64,000 bases of DNA from Pseudomonas cremoricolorata DSM 17059 = NBRC 16634. GTDB taxonomy: Bacteria > Pseudomonadota > Gammaproteobacteria > Pseudomonadales > Pseudomonadaceae. The stretch covers positions 1,554 through 65,553 of the forward strand of contig NZ_AUEA01000014.1 of the NCBI RefSeq assembly GCF_000425745.1, given 5' to 3'. The translations under genes were made by a program, and so were the position numbers. Position 1 is the stretch's first letter. Each line of letters opens with the position of its first letter. The notes beneath the pieces are model-generated. The model did not search any database. It was not told where the DNA came from and was given only the letters and a program-made list of their open reading frames with translations. This document shows positions 17,702 through 28,115 of this stretch, piece after piece.

Positions 17702-18499
17702 GCGCCGCGCCACATAGAGGTCGATCAGGTAGCGGGCGATGGAACGCGGCGCTGGCAGCGGTGGCAAGTCATGCACGCTGAACCAGCGCGCGTCCTCGAT
17801 TTCATCAGGCTGCATGACGATCTCACCACCGGCATATTCGGCATGAAAGCCCAGCATCATCGAGTGCGGGAACGGCCAGCACTGGCTGCCCACGTACTCA
17901 ATGTTGCGCACCTCTACCGCCACCTCCTCGCGCACCTCGCGCACCAGGCACTGCTCGGCCGACTCACCCGGCTCGGCAAACCCGGCCAGCGTGCTGTAGA
18001 CACCAGTGACGAAGCGCGGCGAGCGTGCCAGAAGAATCTCGTCACCGCGGGTCACCAGCACGATCATGCTCGGTGAAATGCGCGGGTAATTGCGCAGGTC
18101 GCAGGCCGCGCAGTGCATCGCGCGCTCCCAGCGAACCTGATTCATGGCCTGCCCACAGCTGCCACAGAAGCGATGCTCACGGGCCCAGGTGCCGATCTGC
18201 GCAGCATAGGCCAGCACCGTGTAACGCAGAAAATCCTCTTCCAGCATGAACTGGCGCAGGCCTCGCCAGCTGTAGCCGGGCAGCTGTGCGGCGCTGCGCA
18301 ACTCGTAGAGAAACACAGGCTGCCCGTCCAGGTAGCCGATGCCATGCTCTGCCAGCACCTCGAAATCTTGCCGAGCCAACCACTGCCGGGGAAACATCAC
18401 CCCGTGCTCATCGGCCAGGAAGCCCTCCGGGCTACGGGCGATGGCAAGGCCGCCCGGGGTGTTGGGATCAAGTACTGCTGTGGTCCAGCGTGCTGACAT
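17669..18499 (-). CDS. nudC: NADH pyrophosphatase / RNA decapping hydrolase NudC
   Basis: NudC (276 residues) hydrolyses NAD(H) to NMN(H) and AMP and removes NAD caps from RNA. The four zinc-binding cysteines (C-G-S-C and C-A-A-C) are near residues 110-133. The Nudix box G-x5-E-x7-R-E-V-x-E-E-V lies near 172-195. The substrate-specifying motif downstream reads S-Q-C-W-P-F-P-H-S; the usual sequence has Pro in place of Cys, a small deviation. The 3' end overlaps the convergent transporter gene. Confidence 0.95.
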   Translation of the reverse strand: MSARWTTAVLDPNTPGGLAIARSPEGFLADEHGVMFPRQWLARQDFEVLAEHGIGYLDGQPVFLYELRSAAQLPGYSWRGLRQFMLEEDFLRYTVLAYAAQIGTWAREHRFCGSCGQAMNQVRWERAMHCAACDLRNYPRISPSMIVLVTRGDEILLARSPRFVTGVYSTLAGFAEPGESAEQCLVREVREEVAVEVRNIEYVGSQCWPFPHSMMLGFHAEYAGGEIVMQPDEIEDARWFSVHDLPPLPAPRSIARYLIDLYVARRLGLAEPVLPG

Positions 18500-18531
18500 A
18501 GCGAGCTTCCTTCACACGTTCGGCAACTGCG

Positions 18532-19344
18532 TCAGTCGGCGAACGTCGGTTTCTGTTTGCCCAGGTGCGCGGCCATGGCGATGCGCAGGTCTTCGGACTG
18601 CAGCATGGCGGCGTTCCAGGTGGCGATGTAGTCCAGGCCGTCATCGACACGGTGATCGCGCATGTAGGCCAGCATGGCCTTGGTGCCGCTGACCGCAATC
18701 GGCGATTTGCCCGCAATGTCGGCCGCGATCGCCAGCACTCCCTGGCGCAACGCCTGTGGGTCGTCGTACACCCGATTCACCAGGCCCAGGCGCAACGCTT
18801 CGCTGGCCTCGAACATCCGCCCGGTGTAGGCCAGTTCGCGCAGCGGACCGTCGCCGATGATCCGCGGCAGGCGCTGCAAGGTGCCCACATCGGCAGCCAT
18901 ACCCATGTCGACCTCTTTGATCGAGAACTGTGCGTCCAGGCTGCAATAACGCATGTCGCAGGCGGCGATCAGGTCCACTGCGCCACCGATGCAATAACCC
19001 TGAATCGCTGCCAGCACCGGCTTGCGGCAGCTGTCGACGGCATTGAACGAGGCCTGCATGCGCGTGATGGTGCGCTTGAGCAGGCGCGCATTGCGACCCA
19101 CATCGGCGCCCAGTTGCCCGGCGATGGAGGCCAGCAGGGCGAGGTCGATACCGGCCGAGAAATGCTTGCCGGCGCCACTGATGACCACCACGCGCACGGC
19201 GTCGGTGTCGTCGATCCAACGGAAAATGTCGACGATCTCTTCCCAGAACGCCGCATTCATCGCGTTGGCTTTTTCCGGGCGATTGATCTGCACGTGGGCA
19301 ATGTGCTCGGTCAGTTCGACCGTGAAGGCACTGTAGTCGGACAC
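18532..19344 (-). CDS. Crotonase-fold protein, probable delta(3,5)-delta(2,4)-dienoyl-CoA isomerase
   Basis: The 270-residue product is a crotonase-superfamily enzyme with the oxyanion-hole motifs G-K-H-F-S-A-G-I-D and Y-C-I-G-G-A-V. Its active-site region reads C-D-M-R-Y, K-E-V-D-M-G and A-A-D-V-G-T-L-Q-R-L-P, matching the Asp, Glu and Asp used by eukaryotic ECH1 dienoyl-CoA isomerase rather than the two Glu of enoyl-CoA hydratase. It probably helps beta-oxidation of unsaturated fatty acids. A GTG start at 19344 with GGAG eight bases upstream is preferred to a farther ATG at 19410. It is not beside other fatty-acid genes. Confidence 0.82.
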   Translation of the reverse strand: MSDYSAFTVELTEHIAHVQINRPEKANAMNAAFWEEIVDIFRWIDDTDAVRVVVISGAGKHFSAGIDLALLASIAGQLGADVGRNARLLKRTITRMQASFNAVDSCRKPVLAAIQGYCIGGAVDLIAACDMRYCSLDAQFSIKEVDMGMAADVGTLQRLPRIIGDGPLRELAYTGRMFEASEALRLGLVNRVYDDPQALRQGVLAIAADIAGKSPIAVSGTKAMLAYMRDHRVDDGLDYIATWNAAMLQSEDLRIAMAAHLGKQKPTFAD

Positions 19345-19464
19345 AGGCGGTGCTCCATCAGGCGGGGTCAGCGCCGAACTATAGCGCAGCCTGGCGGGCA
19401 AAATCCGCACAGCACGACGCCGCCAGGCTTACGCGAGGCGGCGTCGTGGCGGGCGGCGAACGAC

Positions 19465-21027
19465 TCAGGCCGGCGCCGAGGTGCGGATCAGGTGATCGAA
19501 GGCAGCCAGCGAGGCCTTGGCGCCCTCGCCCACGGCGATGACGATCTGCTTGTATGGCACAGTGGTCACATCACCTGCGGCGAACACGCCAGGGATGTTG
19601 GTCTGACCCTTGGCGTCGACGATGATCTCGCCACGCGGCGACAGCTCCACCGTACCCTTGAGCCAATCGGTGTTGGGCAGCAGGCCGATCTGCACGAAGA
19701 TTCCTTCAAGGGCCAGCTCGTGCTCGGTATCGCTGGTGCGGTCCTGGTAACGCAGACCGGTGACTTTCTCGCCATCGCCAAGCACTTCGCGGGTCAGTGC
19801 GCTGGTGATGACCTTGACGTTGACCAGGCTGTGCAGCTTGCGCTGCAGCACCGCATCGGCGCGCAACTGGCTGTCGAACTCGATCAAGGTCACGTGGGCA
19901 ACGATGCCCGCCAGATCGATCGCCGCCTCGACGCCCGAGTTGCCGCCACCAATCACCGCCACGCGCTTGCCCTTGAACAGCGGGCCATCGCAGTGCGGGC
20001 AGTAGGCAACGCCCCTGTTGCGGTACTGCTGCTCGCCAGGCACGTTCATTTCGCGCCAGCGCGCACCGGTCGCCAGGACCACGGTCTTGGCGCGCAGCGT
20101 CGCGCCGCTGGCCAGGCGCACCTGGTGCAGGCCGCCGTCGGTGGCGGGCAGCAAGGCCTCGCCGCGCTGCAGGTTCATGATGTCGACGTCGTACTGTTTG
20201 ACGTGCTCTTCCAAGGCGGTGGCAAGCTTCGGCCCTTCGGTTTCCTGCACCGAGATGAAGTTCTCGATGGCCAGGGTATCGAGCACCTGACCGCCGAAGC
20301 GCTCAGCTGCCACGCCGGTACGAATGCCCTTGCGCGCCGCGTAGATCGCTGCGGCAGCGCCTGCAGGACCACCGCCAACCACCAGCATGTCGAACGCTTG
20401 CTTGGCATCGAGCTTTTGCGCCTGACGGCTACCGGCATTGGTGTCGAGTTTGTTGACGATCTCTTCCAGGCCCATGCGGCCCTGGCCGAACGGTTCACCG
20501 TTGAGGTAGATGCTCGGCACCGCCATGATCTGCCGCGCCTCGACCTCGGCCTGGAACAGCGCGCCATCGATGGCGACATGGCGCACGTTGGGGTTGAGCA
20601 ACGCCATCAGGTTCAGCGCCTGGACCACGTCCGGGCAGTTCTGGCACGACAGCGAGAAGTAGGTCTCGAAGACGAAATCACCCTCCAGCCCCTGAATCTG
20701 TTCGATCAGTTCGGCACCGGCCTTGGAGGGATGGCCGCCTACTTGCAGCAGCGCCAGCACCAGGGAGGTGAATTCATGGCCCATGGGGATACCGGCAAAG
20801 CGCAGGCCGATGTCAGCCCCGGGGCGATTGAGCGAGAACGATGGGCGACGGGCATCTTCGCCGTCTGCGCGCAGCGTGATCAGCTCGGACAGGCTGGCGA
20901 TTTCCACCAGCAGGTCGTGAAGTTCGCGGGATTTTGCGCCGTCGTCGAGGGACGCAACGATCTCGATCGGCTGGCTGACTCGCTGCAGATAAGTGTTGAG
21001 TTGCGATTTGAGGGTGGCGTCCAACAT
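19465..21027 (-). CDS. ahpF: Alkyl hydroperoxide reductase subunit F
   Basis: AhpF (520 residues) moves electrons from NADH through FAD to AhpC. The N-terminal domain contains two thioredoxin-like folds with the C-Q-N-C redox pair near residue 129. The thioredoxin-reductase-like part has the FAD motif V-V-G-G-G-P-A-G near 217, the C-P-H-C pair near 345 and the NAD motif V-I-G-G-G-N-S-G near 358. It lies 141 bases downstream of ahpC on the same strand, the standard arrangement. Confidence 0.97.
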   Translation of the reverse strand: MLDATLKSQLNTYLQRVSQPIEIVASLDDGAKSRELHDLLVEIASLSELITLRADGEDARRPSFSLNRPGADIGLRFAGIPMGHEFTSLVLALLQVGGHPSKAGAELIEQIQGLEGDFVFETYFSLSCQNCPDVVQALNLMALLNPNVRHVAIDGALFQAEVEARQIMAVPSIYLNGEPFGQGRMGLEEIVNKLDTNAGSRQAQKLDAKQAFDMLVVGGGPAGAAAAIYAARKGIRTGVAAERFGGQVLDTLAIENFISVQETEGPKLATALEEHVKQYDVDIMNLQRGEALLPATDGGLHQVRLASGATLRAKTVVLATGARWREMNVPGEQQYRNRGVAYCPHCDGPLFKGKRVAVIGGGNSGVEAAIDLAGIVAHVTLIEFDSQLRADAVLQRKLHSLVNVKVITSALTREVLGDGEKVTGLRYQDRTSDTEHELALEGIFVQIGLLPNTDWLKGTVELSPRGEIIVDAKGQTNIPGVFAAGDVTTVPYKQIVIAVGEGAKASLAAFDHLIRTSAPA

Positions 21028-21168
21028 ACGGGCGTTTCCTTTATTGACTCGGTAGTAAGTTCACACGCTGTAAATGAAAACGCCCAGGCAGGTTCGCCCG
21101 GGCGCTTCAACGGGACGGGGCAACACTAGAAGTGGCGGTGGTGCACCGCCCGCGTCCGACTCACGGAT

Positions 21169-21732
21169 TCAGATCTTGCCGACCAGGTCCAGCGACGGGG
21201 CCAGAGTGGCTTCGCCTTCTTTCCACTTGGCTGGGCAGACTTCACCTGGGTGAGCTGCAACGTACTGGGCGGCCTTGACCTTGCGCAGCAGTTCGCTGGC
21301 GTCACGGCCTACACCACCGTCGTTGATTTCAACGATCTTGATCTGACCTTCGGGGTTGATCACGAAGGTGCCACGATCCGCCAGACCGGCCTCTTCGATC
21401 AGCACGTCGAAGTTGCGCGAGATGACGTGGGTCGGGTCACCGATCAGCGGGTACTTGATCTTGCCGATGGTGTCGGAAGTGTCGTGCCAGGCTTTGTGGG
21501 TGAAGTGCGTGTCGGTAGACACGCCGTAGATTTCCACGCCCAGTTTCTGGAACTCGGTGTAGTTGTCAGCCAGGTCGCCCAGCTCGGTGGGGCAGACGAA
21601 GGTGAAGTCTGCTGGGTAGAAGAACACCACGGACCACTTGCCGTGCAGGTCGGCTTCGCTCACTGGAACGAACTCGCCGTTGTGGTAGGCGGTGGCGTTG
21701 AACGGTTTGACCTGGCTATTGATGATAGGCAT
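21169..21732 (-). CDS. ahpC: Alkyl hydroperoxide reductase subunit C (peroxiredoxin)
   Basis: AhpC (187 residues) is a typical two-Cys peroxiredoxin that reduces hydrogen peroxide and organic hydroperoxides. The peroxidatic Cys is in F-V-C-P-T-E near residue 47 and the resolving Cys in G-E-V-C-P-A near 166. It is the first gene of the ahpC-ahpF pair, so its own promoter region (21733-21936) should carry the peroxide-responsive control. Confidence 0.97.
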   Translation of the reverse strand: MPIINSQVKPFNATAYHNGEFVPVSEADLHGKWSVVFFYPADFTFVCPTELGDLADNYTEFQKLGVEIYGVSTDTHFTHKAWHDTSDTIGKIKYPLIGDPTHVISRNFDVLIEEAGLADRGTFVINPEGQIKIVEINDGGVGRDASELLRKVKAAQYVAAHPGEVCPAKWKEGEATLAPSLDLVGKI

Positions 21733-21825
21733 TAGAGGTTTCCTCGGATGGGTTGAAATCAGTTGACGGAGGGAATCCTATCCAAGGCAGGCGCAGAACG
21801 CTCATTGGCAAAGCTGATTCGAGCA

Positions 21826-21840
21826 ATTGGTTTTCGCTAT
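21826..21840. promoter_or_regulatory. OxyR-like half operator upstream of ahpC
   Basis: ATTG-N7-CTAT, which reads ATAG-N7-CAAT on the ahpC strand, matches one half of the ATAG-N7-CTAT pattern described for OxyR. The second half is not convincing, so the call is weak. It lies about 100 bases upstream of the ahpC start. Confidence 0.3.
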
Positions 21841-21936
21841 AAAGCGGTTGATAGATAGAAGAGATGACGATGACGGCGCGGTTTGCGCCAACAGGTCGCG
21901 CCGGACCGGCACGACCTGTTGCGGGTGAGCGCAAGC

Positions 21937-23292
21937 TCAGCGGGTGGGGGTACGCAGGGTGACGAATTCTTCGGCAGAAGTGGGATGCACGCCGATTGTC
22001 TCGTCGAATTGTTGCTTGGTGGCGCCGGCTTTGAGCGCAATGCCAAGCCCCTGGATGATCTCGCCGGCATCCGGCCCGACCATGTGGCAACCCAGCACGC
22101 GATCGTTGTCGGCGTCGACCACCAGCTTCATCAGGGTCTTCTCCTGAATGTCGGTCAGGGTAAGCTTCATCGGCCGGAAGCGGCTTTCGAAAATCTTCAC
22201 CGAGTGGCCGTTATCGCGCGCCTGCTCTTCGGTGAGGCCAACGGTGCCGATGGGCGGCTGGCTGAACACCGCGGTGGGGATGTTCTGGTAGTCCACCGGG
22301 CGGAACTGCTCAGGCTTGAACAGCCTGCGCGCCACGGCCATCCCTTCTGCCAATGCCACGGGCGTTAGCTGTACCCGGCCGATGACGTCACCGATCGCCA
22401 GAATCGACGGCTCGGTGGTCTGGTAGTGTTCGTCGACCTTGACGAAGCCACGCTCGTCCAGCTCAACGCCGGTCTGCTCGAGGCCCAGGTCATCGAGCAT
22501 GGGCCGCCTGCCGGTGGCATAGAACACGCAGTCGGTGATCAGCTCGCGCCCATCCTTGAGGGTGGCCTTGAGGCTGCCATCTTCGAGCTTGTCGAGGCGC
22601 TTGATGTCGCTGTTGAACTGCAGGTCGAGGCCGCGCTTTTCCAGCTCGTCCTTGAGGTGCTCGCGTACCGAGCCGTCGAAGCCGCGCAGGAACAGATCGC
22701 CGCGATACAGCAACGTGGTGGCGCTGCCCAGGCCTTGGAAGATGCCGGCGAACTCCACTGCGATGTAACCACCGCCGACCACCAGCATGCGCCGCGGCAA
22801 CTGCTTGAGGTAGAAGGCTTCATTGGAGGTGATGGCCAGCTCCTTGCCGGGAATGTCCGGCACCTGCGGCCAGCCACCGACAGCGATGAGGATGCGCTCG
22901 GCGCTGTAGCGCTGCCCTTCGACTTCCACCTCGTTGGGCCCGGTGATACGCGCATGGCCCTGCAGCAGGGTGACCCCACTGTCGACCAGCAGCTTGCGAT
23001 AGATGCCATTGAGGCGCTGGATTTCACGGTCCTTGTTGGCGATCAAGGTGCCCCAGTCGAAATGCCCCTCTTCCAGGCTCCAGCCAAAGCCGCGTGCCTG
23101 CTCGAGCTCATCTGCAACGTGGGCACCGTACACCAGCAATTTCTTCGGCACACAGCCAACGTTGACGCAGGTCCCGCCCAGGTAACGGCTTTCGGCAACC
23201 GCCACCTTGGCGCCAAACCCTGCCGCGAACCGAGCGGCGCGCACACCACCGGAACCGGCACCAATTACGAACAGATCAAAATCGTAGGCCAC
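21937..23292 (-). CDS. gor: Glutathione-disulfide reductase
   Basis: Gor reduces glutathione disulfide using NADPH. A GTG start at 23292 gives 451 residues and the usual N-terminus ([14 protein letters not shown]); an ATG five codons earlier is also open. The redox disulfide is in G-G-T-C-V-N-V-G-C near residue 42, a second nucleotide-binding site (V-V-G-G-G-Y-I-A) near 171, and the catalytic H-P-T-S-A-E-E near the C-terminus. It lies between ahpC and galU, giving a block of thiol and peroxide defence genes. Confidence 0.96.
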   Translation of the reverse strand: MAYDFDLFVIGAGSGGVRAARFAAGFGAKVAVAESRYLGGTCVNVGCVPKKLLVYGAHVADELEQARGFGWSLEEGHFDWGTLIANKDREIQRLNGIYRKLLVDSGVTLLQGHARITGPNEVEVEGQRYSAERILIAVGGWPQVPDIPGKELAITSNEAFYLKQLPRRMLVVGGGYIAVEFAGIFQGLGSATTLLYRGDLFLRGFDGSVREHLKDELEKRGLDLQFNSDIKRLDKLEDGSLKATLKDGRELITDCVFYATGRRPMLDDLGLEQTGVELDERGFVKVDEHYQTTEPSILAIGDVIGRVQLTPVALAEGMAVARRLFKPEQFRPVDYQNIPTAVFSQPPIGTVGLTEEQARDNGHSVKIFESRFRPMKLTLTDIQEKTLMKLVVDADNDRVLGCHMVGPDAGEIIQGLGIALKAGATKQQFDETIGVHPTSAEEFVTLRTPTR

Positions 23293-23345
23293 AATCCACA
23301 CTCCCAAAAAAGCAACCCGGAGGGTTTATGTCGCTAACCAAGCAC

Positions 23346-23405
23346 TTGGGGCCGCCAGGCGACCCATCGCGGCTCAAACCGCGATGGGCTGCCTGGCGGC
23401 CCCAA
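23346..23405. other. 60-nt near-perfect hairpin between gor and galU
   Basis: A 15-bp outer arm (TTGGGGCCGCCAGGC) and a 10-bp inner arm (CCCATCGCGG) pair perfectly with their complements around a 6-base CTCAAA loop, broken only by a two-base A/C, G/T step. There is no T-run on either side. It lies 26 bases beyond the galU stop and may act as a 3' barrier or galU terminator. It could also be a REP-type element. Confidence 0.75.
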
Positions 23406-23431
23406 TCAATGTTGCGCGCCCGACAATCGAC

Positions 23432-24271
23432 TCAGTAAGCCTTGCCAGACTTGTAGTAGTTCTCGAAGCAGAAGTTGGTCGCGTCGATGTAACCTTCCGC
23501 GCCACCGCAGTCGAAGCGCTTGCCTTTGAACTTGTAGGCGATCACGCAGCCGTTCTGGGCCTGCTGCATCAGTGCATCGGTGATCTGCACTTCGCCGCCT
23601 TTGCCCGGCTCGGTGTTCTTGATGATGTCGAAGATGTCCGGGGTGAGGATGTAACGACCGATGATCGCCAGGTTGGACGGCGCATCTTCCGGCTTGGGCT
23701 TTTCCACCATGTTGGTGACGCGGTAGATATCGTCGCGAATCATGTCGCCAGCGATGACGCCGTACTTGTTGGTTTCCTGCGGGTCGACTTCCTGAATAGC
23801 AACGATCGAGCAGCGGAACTGGTTGTACAGCTTGACCATCTGGGTCAGCACGCCGTCACCGTCGGGGTTGACGCACAGGTCGTCCGCCAGCACGACGGCA
23901 AAGGGTTCGTCGCCGATCAGCGGGCGACCGGTGAGGATGGCGTGGCCCAGGCCTTTCATTTCGGTCTGACGGGTGTACGAGAACGAACACTCATCGAGCA
24001 GACGACGGATGCCGACCAGGTACTTTTCCTTGTCGGTGCCTTTGATCTGGTTTTCCAGCTCGTAGCTGATGTCGAAGTGATCTTCCAGCGCGCGCTTGCC
24101 GCGACCGGTGACGATGGAAATCTCACTCAGCCCGGCATCCAGGGCTTCTTCGACGCCGTACTGGATCAGTGGCTTGTTCACCACCGGCAGCATTTCCTTG
24201 GGCATGGCTTTGGTAGCGGGCAGGAAGCGGGTGCCGTAACCGGCGGCCGGGAACAAGCATTTCTTGATCAT
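23432..24271 (-). CDS. galU: UTP-glucose-1-phosphate uridylyltransferase
   Basis: GalU (279 residues from ATG 24271) makes UDP-glucose for LPS core, exopolysaccharide and trehalose synthesis. The nucleotide-binding N-terminus reads K-C-L-F-P-A-A-G-Y-G-T-R-F-L-P-A-T-K, with the conserved K-E-M-L-P following. V-L-A-D-D-L near residue 128 holds the metal-binding acidic residues and V-E-K-P the sugar site. A longer start two codons upstream is possible. Gene order gor-galU is common in Pseudomonas. Confidence 0.97.
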   Translation of the reverse strand: MIKKCLFPAAGYGTRFLPATKAMPKEMLPVVNKPLIQYGVEEALDAGLSEISIVTGRGKRALEDHFDISYELENQIKGTDKEKYLVGIRRLLDECSFSYTRQTEMKGLGHAILTGRPLIGDEPFAVVLADDLCVNPDGDGVLTQMVKLYNQFRCSIVAIQEVDPQETNKYGVIAGDMIRDDIYRVTNMVEKPKPEDAPSNLAIIGRYILTPDIFDIIKNTEPGKGGEVQITDALMQQAQNGCVIAYKFKGKRFDCGGAEGYIDATNFCFENYYKSGKAY

Positions 24272-24442
24272 AAACATCCTTAACGAGGGTATGGCCGTTT
24301 GGCACTTGGCGAAGTCTAATCAGGCGGCAGTCAGCTTACAATGCCCCGCCCCGTGTCGCTTGACGCCTAGGTAGAGAGTCATCGGAAGGTATAGTTCAAC
24401 CCCACCCGGGGCGGGGATATTTCAAACCCGTCGCCGCGCGCG

Positions 24443-24802
24443 TCACGCCCCGGAGATGCACTCGGTGGCGGCGCTGCGTACATCACCTGGGCGCAAGGGG
24501 AAGTTGCTCAACCGCTCATGCACTTTGATGGCGCTGCCGTTGCTGCGTTTCTGAATGTCCACCAGCGCCGCCGGCGCCGAGCCTGCGGGCAGTTTCTGTG
24601 GCACGATCAGGCGCAGGCCATCGCCTTGCTTCTCTTCCTGCAACTCCCCGCGGCTCTTGGCCAATTGCGCTTTCACGCAATCAGCGTACTCGCGCGGCGA
24701 CTTGCCTGAAATGACATCCATGGTTTCATGGGACTGTTCCAGGTCGGAAACGCTCGCGCATCCGCCGAGCACTAACGCCAGAGCTGCTATACACCATTTC
24801 AT
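24443..24802 (-). CDS. Small lipoprotein of unknown function
   Basis: This 119-residue protein has a lipoprotein signal with lipobox L-G-G-C near residue 15, so it should be anchored by a lipidated Cys. The mature part contains C-V-K-A-Q-L and a region of alternating strands (L-R-L-I-V-P-Q-K-L-P-A-G). I do not recognise a named family. It is transcribed divergently from the DUF1883 gene, 165 bases away. A GC-rich imperfect hairpin follows its stop around 24400-24420. Confidence 0.75.
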   Translation of the reverse strand: MKWCIAALALVLGGCASVSDLEQSHETMDVISGKSPREYADCVKAQLAKSRGELQEEKQGDGLRLIVPQKLPAGSAPAALVDIQKRSNGSAIKVHERLSNFPLRPGDVRSAATECISGA

Positions 24803-24967
24803 CGGCTGATCCTGCGCAGTTGCAAAAAAGCTATTGACCGCCCGCCGGCGGTTTTTGCTCCCACGCTGCCTGCAAATTCCCCGCAGCCGCGCCGGGCAGC
24901 GCGGCGCGCATGGCCGACAACGTGATAAAGTCGCGCCTTTGTAGATCGTGACCGTGCGGAGCAACAC

Positions 24968-25270
24968 ATGAAATTCGTCCACCAGCGTGAACACTTGAAT
25001 GAAGACGATATCGTCGTCATCGAGTCTTCCCAGCCGTGCAACATCCGTCTGATGAACGACGCCAACTTCCGCAGTTTCAAGAACGGTGGCCGGCACACCT
25101 ACCACGGTGGCGCGTTCGACAAGTTTCCGGCCAAGATCACCGTGCCCAGCACCGGTTTCTGGAACATCACCCTCGATACCGTTACCACGCGGGCCATTTC
25201 GGTGACGCGCAAACCGAGCTTCACCCACAAGATCAAGATCATTCGACGCTCGTCGTCCTCGCTGAGATAA
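24968..25270 (+). CDS. DUF1883 domain protein
   Basis: This 100-residue basic protein matches the DUF1883 pattern: M-K-F-V-H near the start, then M-N-D-A-N-F-R-S-F-K, G-G-A-F and F-W-N-I-T-L-D. DUF1883 proteins are short beta-rich proteins of unknown function, sometimes linked to TIR-domain proteins. A GGAG element lies 7 bases before the ATG. A 56-codon gene follows six bases later, so they form a small operon. Confidence 0.82.
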   Translation: MKFVHQREHLNEDDIVVIESSQPCNIRLMNDANFRSFKNGGRHTYHGGAFDKFPAKITVPSTGFWNITLDTVTTRAISVTRKPSFTHKIKIIRRSSSSLR

Positions 25271-25276
25271 GCCACC

Positions 25277-25447
25277 ATGACCCAGAACGTGAAATACGTC
25301 ATCAAGTACAAGCTCGAAGGTGAGCGCCGCTGGGACTTCGCGGTAATGAGCGACGCTTCCCAGGCCCAGGCGCTGGAAGCGCTGCGCAAGATCCACGGCG
25401 ACGACGTGGGCAAGGTCAGCGACATTCAGGTCAGCAAAGCGCTGTAA
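25277..25447 (+). CDS. Hypothetical 56-residue protein
   Basis: The ATG at 25277 follows the DUF1883 stop by six bases and opens 56 codons ending with TAA at 25445-25447. The product starts MTQNVKYVIKYKLEGERRWD, looks like a compact mixed alpha/beta domain, and has the same codon bias as its neighbours. Operon position supports it as real. I know no function. Confidence 0.65.
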   Translation: MTQNVKYVIKYKLEGERRWDFAVMSDASQAQALEALRKIHGDDVGKVSDIQVSKAL

Positions 25448-25496
25448 TCGTTCATTTACGACGTTCGCCTCTACCACGTTCGCCAAAGGAGTCGCC

Positions 25497-26570
25497 ATGC
25501 AGCGCTGGCCCGATCGACGCATCCTCGACCTGCTGGGCATCGAGTTACCGATTCTCCAGGCGCCGATGGCCGGGGCCAGTGGTTCGGCGCTGGCCATCGC
25601 AGTGGCCAAGGCAGGCGGTCTCGGCGCCCTGCCCTGCGCCATGCTCGATGCGACCCAGGCTGGCAACGAAGTGGCGGCCTTCCGTGAGGCGTGCCACGCA
25701 CCGCTGAACCTCAATTTCTTCTGCCATACCCCGCCCCTTGCCGACCCTCAACGCGCCGAGCGCTGGAAGCAGGCGCTGCGCGGCTACTACACCGAACTGG
25801 GCGCCGACTTCGACGCGCCAACCCCGGTATCCAATCGCCAGCCTTTCGACGAAACCAGCTGCCTGTTGGTCGAAGCATTGCGCCCCGAGGTGGTCAGTTT
25901 CCACTTTGGCCTGCCTGAGCCAGCCTTGCTGCAACGGGTGAAAGCCAGCGGCGCCAAGGTGCTGTCCAGCGCCACCACGGTGGCGGAGGCGGTGTGGCTC
26001 CAGGCCCACGGCTGCGATGCGATCATCGCCATGGGCTATGAAGCGGGCGGCCATCGCGGCATGTTCCTGCACCACGACATCACCTCGCAGATCGGCACCC
26101 TGGCGCTGGTGCCGCAGGTGGTCGATGCGGTCAACGTGCCGGTCATCGCGGCGGGCGGCATCGGCGACCACCGCGGCCTGCTGGCGGCGCTGGCCCTCGG
26201 CGCCTCGGCGGTCCAGATCGGCACCGCGTACCTGTTCTGTCCTGAAGCCAAGGTATCAGCGGCCCATCGCCAGGCCTTGCGCAGCGCCAGCGCGGCCGAT
26301 ACCGCACTAACCAACCTGTTCACAGGGCGACCCGCACGCGGCATCAGCACCCGCCTGATGCGCGAACTGGGCCCCATGAGCCCGCTGGCACCCGCGTTTC
26401 CCCTGGCCGGCGGTGCGCTGATGCCACTGCGCGCGATCAGCGAAAGCAAAGGCAGCAGCGACTTCAGCAACCTGTGGGCCGGGCAAGGGCTGCGAACCGG
26501 TCGCGAGCTACCGGCGCAAACCCTGACCCGTGAAATCGCCGACAAGGCCCTGGCGGCACTCGCCTGTTAG
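25497..26570 (+). CDS. NAD(P)H-dependent flavin oxidoreductase, nitronate monooxygenase-like
   Basis: The 357-residue TIM-barrel protein belongs to the nitronate monooxygenase / 2-nitropropane dioxygenase family, which oxidises toxic alkyl nitronates using FMN. Family features are the opening P-I-L-Q-A-P-M-A-G near residue 18, the G-H-R-G phosphate-binding motif near 185, V-I-A-A-G-G-I-G near 220 and Q-I-G-T-A-Y-L near 240. An AGGAG ribosome binding site precedes ATG 25497. Physiological substrate unknown; some relatives act in other flavin-dependent roles. Confidence 0.87.
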   Translation: MQRWPDRRILDLLGIELPILQAPMAGASGSALAIAVAKAGGLGALPCAMLDATQAGNEVAAFREACHAPLNLNFFCHTPPLADPQRAERWKQALRGYYTELGADFDAPTPVSNRQPFDETSCLLVEALRPEVVSFHFGLPEPALLQRVKASGAKVLSSATTVAEAVWLQAHGCDAIIAMGYEAGGHRGMFLHHDITSQIGTLALVPQVVDAVNVPVIAAGGIGDHRGLLAALALGASAVQIGTAYLFCPEAKVSAAHRQALRSASAADTALTNLFTGRPARGISTRLMRELGPMSPLAPAFPLAGGALMPLRAISESKGSSDFSNLWAGQGLRTGRELPAQTLTREIADKALAALAC

Positions 26571-27436
<866 letters not shown>

Positions 27437-27437
<1 letters not shown>

Positions 27438-28114
27438 TGTTCGATGCCAGTGACCTGGGCGCCATCTGGCTGACCCTGAAACTGGCCAGCGTCACCACGC
27501 TGATCCTGCTGCTGGTCGGCACGCCCCTGGCGTGGTGGCTGGCACGCACGCGCTCCTGGTGGCGCGGACCGATCGGGGCAGTGGTGGCGCTACCGCTGGT
27601 GTTGCCGCCCACGGTGATCGGCTTCTATCTGCTGCTGGCACTGGGCCCCAATGGCCTGATCGGCCAGACCACCGCAGCGCTCGGCCTGGGCAGCGTGGTG
27701 TTCAGCTTCACCGGCCTGGTCATCGGCTCGGTGGTCTATTCGCTGCCGTTCGTGGTTCAGCCCTTGCAGAATGCCTTCGGCGCGATTGGCCAGCGGCCAC
27801 TGGAGGTCGCTGCCACCTTGCGCGCCAGCCCCTGGGACAGTTTCATCCATGTCGCCCTGCCGCTGGCCAGGCCCGGCTTCATCACCGCCAGCATCCTTGG
27901 CTTTGCCCACACCGTGGGTGAGTTCGGCGTGGTGCTGATGATCGGCGGCAACATCCCCGACAAGACCCGCGTGGTGTCGGTGCAGATCTTCGACCATGTC
28001 GAGGCGATGGAATATGCCCAGGCGCACTGGCTGGCCGGGGCCATGCTGGTGTTCTCTTTCCTCGTGCTGCTGATGCTGTATGCCGGCCGGCGCGACAAAG
28101 CCGGCTGGAGTTGA
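27437..28114 (+). CDS. modB: Molybdate ABC transporter, permease
   Basis: ModB (225 residues) is the membrane channel of the molybdate importer. It has about five hydrophobic segments and the permease EAA loop with the conserved G ([11 protein letters not shown] near residue 118). The [12 protein letters not shown] motif near 160 is typical of ModB. Translationally coupled to modA. Confidence 0.95.
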
Positions 28115-28115
28115 C

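Noticed and set aside
18565..21129. 854-codon open frame on the plus strand
   Set aside because: It lies antisense to the crotonase and ahpF genes, has a composition typical of reverse-strand reading of high-GC genes, and matches no family.
22426..23337. 303-codon plus-strand frame
   Set aside because: It is antisense to gor.
24803..25714. N-terminal extension of the lipoprotein frame on the minus strand
   Set aside because: The open frame continues upstream but is antisense to the DUF1883 gene and its neighbours; the lipoprotein signal begins at 24802.
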